Positions 60,927 through 64,000 of a stretch of 64,000 bases of DNA are shown piece by piece. This stretch comes from Leptotrichia sp. oral taxon 221 (lineage in GTDB: Bacteria; Fusobacteriota; Fusobacteriia; Fusobacteriales; Leptotrichiaceae): NCBI RefSeq assembly GCF_018128245.1, contig NZ_CP072378.1, positions 992,001 through 1,056,000 on the forward strand, read 5' to 3'. The translations under genes were made by a program, and so were the position numbers. The notes beneath the pieces are model-generated. The model saw only the letters and a program-made list of their open reading frames with translations. It was not told the DNA's origin and ran no database searches. Within the stretch, counting starts at the first letter, position 1; every line of letters begins with the position of its first letter.

Positions 60927-62723
60927 TTAGTCATTTAATTTTAAAACTGATAAGAATGCTTCTTGAGGAATTTCAACATTTCCTATTGCTTTCATACGTT
61001 TTTTACCTTCTTTTTGTTTTTCTAATAATTTTTTCTTACGTGTAATATCTCCACCATAACATTTAGCAAGCACATTTTTTCTAAGAGCTTTAATTGTCTC
61101 TCTCGCAATAATTTTCGTACCAAGTGCAGCTTGTAACGGTATTTCAAATTGTTGTCTAGGAATAACCTCTTTCAATTTCTCAACAATGGCTCTTCCTCTA
61201 TAATAAGCATTATCCTTATGAGCAATAAAAGAAAAAGCATCTACAGGATTTCCACTAACTAAAATATCCACTTTTACCAAGTCCGATTCTTTATAACCAA
61301 TCATTTCATATTCAAATGAAGCATACCCTTTCGTACGTGATTTCAATTTATCATAAAAATCAATTACAATTTCTGCAAGAGGCAAATCATAACTAATCAT
61401 TGTACGAGTATCATCAAGATAATTCATGTTTATAAACGTACCTCTCTTTTCTTGACAGAGTTCCATAACATTACCAACAAAATCTTTTGGAACAATAATC
61501 GTCCCTTTTACATATGGTTCCTCAATATATTTTTTACCTTCTGGAAATTCTGCTGGATTATCAATTACTGTCATTTCTCCTTGCTCAGGCGTCACGTGAT
61601 ATTGAACTGACGGTGCTGTTGAGATCAAATCAATATTAAATTCACGACGTAGTCTCTCTACAACTATTTCCATATGCAAAAGTCCTAAAAATCCACATCT
61701 AAATCCAAATCCCAATGCAAGTGATGTTTCAGGTGCATAAGATAACGACGCATCATTTAATTGCAATTTTTCCAACGCTTCTCTCAAATCTTCATAATCA
61801 TCAGTAGAAACTGGATAAACTCCAGCAAAAACCATACTTAATGCTGGACGATATCCCTCAAGTGCCGTACTTGTAGGATTTTTTACATGAGTAATTGTAT
61901 CTCCAACTTGTGTATCTTTAATTGATTTAATACCAGTAATAATATATCCAACTGAACCAGCTGATAATTCCTTCACTTCTTTCATTTTAGGTGAGAAAAC
62001 TCCAACTTCCAATACATCAAATTCCTTATCAGTAGACATTATTTTAATTTTATCTCCTTTAGAAATTTTACCTTCTATAATTCTAATATACGTAATAACC
62101 CCTCTAAAGTCATCATAATGCGAATCAAAAATTAATGCTTTTAAAGGATTATCTACTTTCCCTTTAGGTGCTGGAATAAATTTAATAATCGCCTCTAGCA
62201 AATCCTCAATTCCAAATCCAGTTTTTCCAGAAACAAGAACCGCATCATCAGCTGGTAACCCGATAACATCTTCAATCTCTAATTTAACCTTATCTGGATC
62301 AGCCGAAGGTAAATCAATCTTATTTATTACAGGCAATATTTCCAAATCGTTTTCCAACGCCAAATAAACATTCGCCAACGTTTGTGCTTCAATTCCTTGA
62401 GCCGCATCAACAACAAGCAAGGCCCCATCACAAGCAGCAAGAGATCTAGAAACCTCATAAATAAAGTCAACGTGTCCTGGAGTATCAATTAAATTTAATT
62501 CATAAGTTTCTCCATCTTTCGCTTTATAATTCAAAGTAACAGCTTGAGCCTTAATTGTAATTCCTTTTTCTCTTTCTAAATCCATACTATCAAGCAACTG
62601 ATCTACCATTTCTCTTTGCGTAACAGTCCCAGTCATTTCCAGTAACCTATCCGCAATAGTAGATTTTCCATGATCAATATGCGCAATTATCGAAAAATTC
62701 CTTTTATTTTTTTGATCTAACAT
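60927..62723 (-). CDS. lepA: Elongation factor 4 (LepA)
   Basis: LepA is a ribosome-bound GTPase that assists initiation-factor-like steps and back-translocation. The 598 residues show [20 protein letters not shown] (G1), the [12 protein letters not shown] switch, [10 protein letters not shown] (G3), [14 protein letters not shown] (G4), VSGKTGFGI (G5) and the LepA-specific C-terminal domain ending [23 protein letters not shown] 62723 has GGAGG eleven bases before it; TTG 62741 falls in that site. A consensus promoter lies 190 bp upstream. Confidence 0.97.
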   Translation of the reverse strand: MLDQKNKRNFSIIAHIDHGKSTIADRLLEMTGTVTQREMVDQLLDSMDLEREKGITIKAQAVTLNYKAKDGETYELNLIDTPGHVDFIYEVSRSLAACDGALLVVDAAQGIEAQTLANVYLALENDLEILPVINKIDLPSADPDKVKLEIEDVIGLPADDAVLVSGKTGFGIEDLLEAIIKFIPAPKGKVDNPLKALIFDSHYDDFRGVITYIRIIEGKISKGDKIKIMSTDKEFDVLEVGVFSPKMKEVKELSAGSVGYIITGIKSIKDTQVGDTITHVKNPTSTALEGYRPALSMVFAGVYPVSTDDYEDLREALEKLQLNDASLSYAPETSLALGFGFRCGFLGLLHMEIVVERLRREFNIDLISTAPSVQYHVTPEQGEMTVIDNPAEFPEGKKYIEEPYVKGTIIVPKDFVGNVMELCQEKRGTFINMNYLDDTRTMISYDLPLAEIVIDFYDKLKSRTKGYASFEYEMIGYKESDLVKVDILVSGNPVDAFSFIAHKDNAYYRGRAIVEKLKEVIPRQQFEIPLQAALGTKIIARETIKALRKNVLAKCYGGDITRKKKLLEKQKEGKKRMKAIGNVEIPQEAFLSVLKLND

Positions 62724-62909
62724 ACTATCTTTTTCCTCCAAATTTACTAAATTTCTTACTAATTATCTAATATTAATAGCCATATCACTTTAAATTTAAC
62801 TTTAAAAATTTTGACTAATTTCTAAACGATTCTTAAATCTTATCATAAAAATAAATCTCATTTTATTCATATGATTTTATTAGATAGATTCAAGTATATA
62901 TTGCTTTTT

Positions 62910-62938
62910 ATTATATAATAATTTATTAAAATATACAA
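62910..62938 (-). promoter_or_regulatory. Promoter of lepA
   Basis: On the minus strand TTGTAT (62938-62933) and a perfect TATAAT (62915-62910) are 17 bp apart. Confidence 0.75.
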
Positions 62939-62993
62939 GTAGATTTTCTCAAAAGACAAATCTCAATTCTTTTCATTACAATTATTCTAAAAT

Positions 62994-63050
62994 AAAAAAA
63001 GTACTTACAAACCTTCCAACCCTAAAATTATCCAGTTTTTCAGTACTTTT
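62994..63050 (-). terminator. Terminator of argG
   Basis: On the minus strand AAAAGTACT pairs with AGTACTTTT across a loop of about 36 bases, and more Ts follow. The long loop makes it less certain than the others. Confidence 0.55.
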
Positions 63051-63073
63051 ATTCACACTATAATCTATCCTAA

Positions 63074-64000
63074 TTATTTATGTTTCTTATAAGCTCTAAT
63101 TCTATTAGGCAATGAGAACAATTTAATAAATCCTTCCGCATCTTTATGACTGTACAATTCACTAGATCCAAATGAAGAAATTCCTTCATCGTATAAAGCA
63201 AAATCAGTAAATCTTCCAGCAATCTTAATGCTACCTTTATACAATTTCAATCTAATTGTTCCTGTAACATTTTTAGAAGTTTCATCAACAAATGCATCCA
63301 ATCCTTCTCTTAATGGTGTAAACCATTGTCCAGCATATGTAATATCAGCATATTTTCTTGAAACTAATTTTTTGAATTCAAATGTATCTTTATCTAAAAT
63401 CAATGTTTCCAAATCTTTTAATGCTTCCATTAACAATGTTCCACCTGGTGTTTCGTAAACTCCTCTAGATTTCATTCCAACTAATCTATTTTCTACGATA
63501 TCAATTACCCCAATACCATTTTCTCCAGCAATTTTATTTAATTTTCTCAATAAATCAACAGGTTCCAATACTTCACCATCAACTTTTACTGGCCATCCTT
63601 CTTCAAAAGTAATGTCTACATAAGTTGGTTTATCAGGTGCTTTTTCAGGAGGTGTAGTCATAACATAAACGATATCCTCTTTATGTTCATTTTCCAATCC
63701 TTCAATATCTCCACCTTCATGAGAAATGTGCCATAAATTTTGATCTCTTGAATAAATTTTTTCTTTTGTAACATTTACTTTAATGTCAAATCTTTGTGCA
63801 TAGTCAATCGCATCTTCTCTTGAACTAATATCCCAAATTCTCCAAGGTGCAATTATTTGTATTGTTGGATCAATAGAGAAAATTCCAGTTTCAAATCTTA
63901 CTTGGTCGTTTCCTTTTCCAGTACATCCGTGACAAATATATTTAGCTCCTTCTTTATGAGCAACTTCAACCAATGCTTTTGAAATAATTGGTCTTGCAAA
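63074..64000 (-). CDS. argG: Argininosuccinate synthase, 5' end beyond window
   Basis: ArgG joins citrulline and aspartate using ATP. The visible 309 residues run from [20 protein letters not shown] to the end. Signatures include [45 protein letters not shown] and [19 protein letters not shown], with [20 protein letters not shown] near the C-terminus. The N-terminal P-loop is outside the window. A TTG at 63973 is internal, not a start, because the frame stays open to the window end and the family needs about 90 more residues. Confidence 0.96.
   Translation of the reverse strand, partial: FARPIISKALVEVAHKEGAKYICHGCTGKGNDQVRFETGIFSIDPTIQIIAPWRIWDISSREDAIDYAQRFDIKVNVTKEKIYSRDQNLWHISHEGGDIEGLENEHKEDIVYVMTTPPEKAPDKPTYVDITFEEGWPVKVDGEVLEPVDLLRKLNKIAGENGIGVIDIVENRLVGMKSRGVYETPGGTLLMEALKDLETLILDKDTFEFKKLVSRKYADITYAGQWFTPLREGLDAFVDETSKNVTGTIRLKLYKGSIKIAGRFTDFALYDEGISSFGSSELYSHKDAEGFIKLFSLPNRIRAYKKHK

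Larger units (their letters stand above)
62724..63073. other. Intergenic region between argG and lepA
   Basis: The 350 bp hold the lepA promoter (62910-62938, minus strand), a leader of about 180 bases without recognisable riboswitch, and the argG terminator (62994-63050). Confidence 0.65.

Overview
The window is very AT-rich chromosomal DNA. Its coding style (low GC, strong AGGAG ribosome sites, many lipoproteins ending their signal in S-C or G-C, FHA/CDI-like toxin tails, class Ib ribonucleotide reductase, a dispersed histidine cluster) fits the Fusobacteriota, most likely Leptotrichia or a close relative. That assignment is an inference from gene content and composition; no rRNA or marker search was possible. 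I saw no rRNA, tRNA or CRISPR array.

Layout. Positions 1-4020 look like a decayed array of contact-dependent toxin tips, each followed by a candidate immunity gene, then a DUF4291 gene. From 4.7 to 19.8 kb lies mostly housekeeping and envelope material: a SIMPL protein, EF-P, an endonuclease/phosphatase-like lipoprotein, a MATE pump, a phospholipase D-like lipoprotein, a Sel1/TPR lipoprotein, a Wzz-like protein, an M48 protease, a tRNA-dihydrouridine synthase, NADH oxidase, a divergent FtsZ-like GTPase, TraX-like, and a DUF3290/DUF421 pair. B12-dependent methionine synthase (metH) follows on the minus strand to 23.3 kb.

From 23.6 to 31.2 kb is the class Ib ribonucleotide reductase locus nrdH-nrdI-nrdE...nrdF, with a consensus-like NrdR box just downstream of its promoter. 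Between nrdE and nrdF sits about 3.6 kb of accessory DNA: a 727-residue coiled-coil membrane protein of unknown family, then a small RNA with a perfect consensus promoter and its own terminator, immediately followed by an AbiF/Abi_2 HEPN protein. This ncRNA plus HEPN module is the most striking unit in the window. Two copies of another short, structured RNA family lie at 31.95 and 37.68 kb.

From 37.8 to 51.3 kb is a complete set of histidine biosynthesis genes (hisH, A, F, IE, K, Z, G, D, C, B). They are interleaved with a Fic-like protein, an MntA-like nucleotidyltransferase with a broken HepT partner, a DUF4143 ATPase and small unknown genes, and several internal promoters and terminators break the cluster into separate units. 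After it come an orphan tyrosine integrase, two diverged paralogous small genes, and a 350-bp AT-only segment bounded by a 12-bp inverted repeat that also occurs once at 12.8 kb.

From 54.6 kb to the end everything is on the minus strand: argG (cut by the window end), lepA, a DEDD exonuclease, a PLD-helicase-DUF3427 protein, and a polar amino-acid ABC transporter (fused binding protein/permease plus ATPase).
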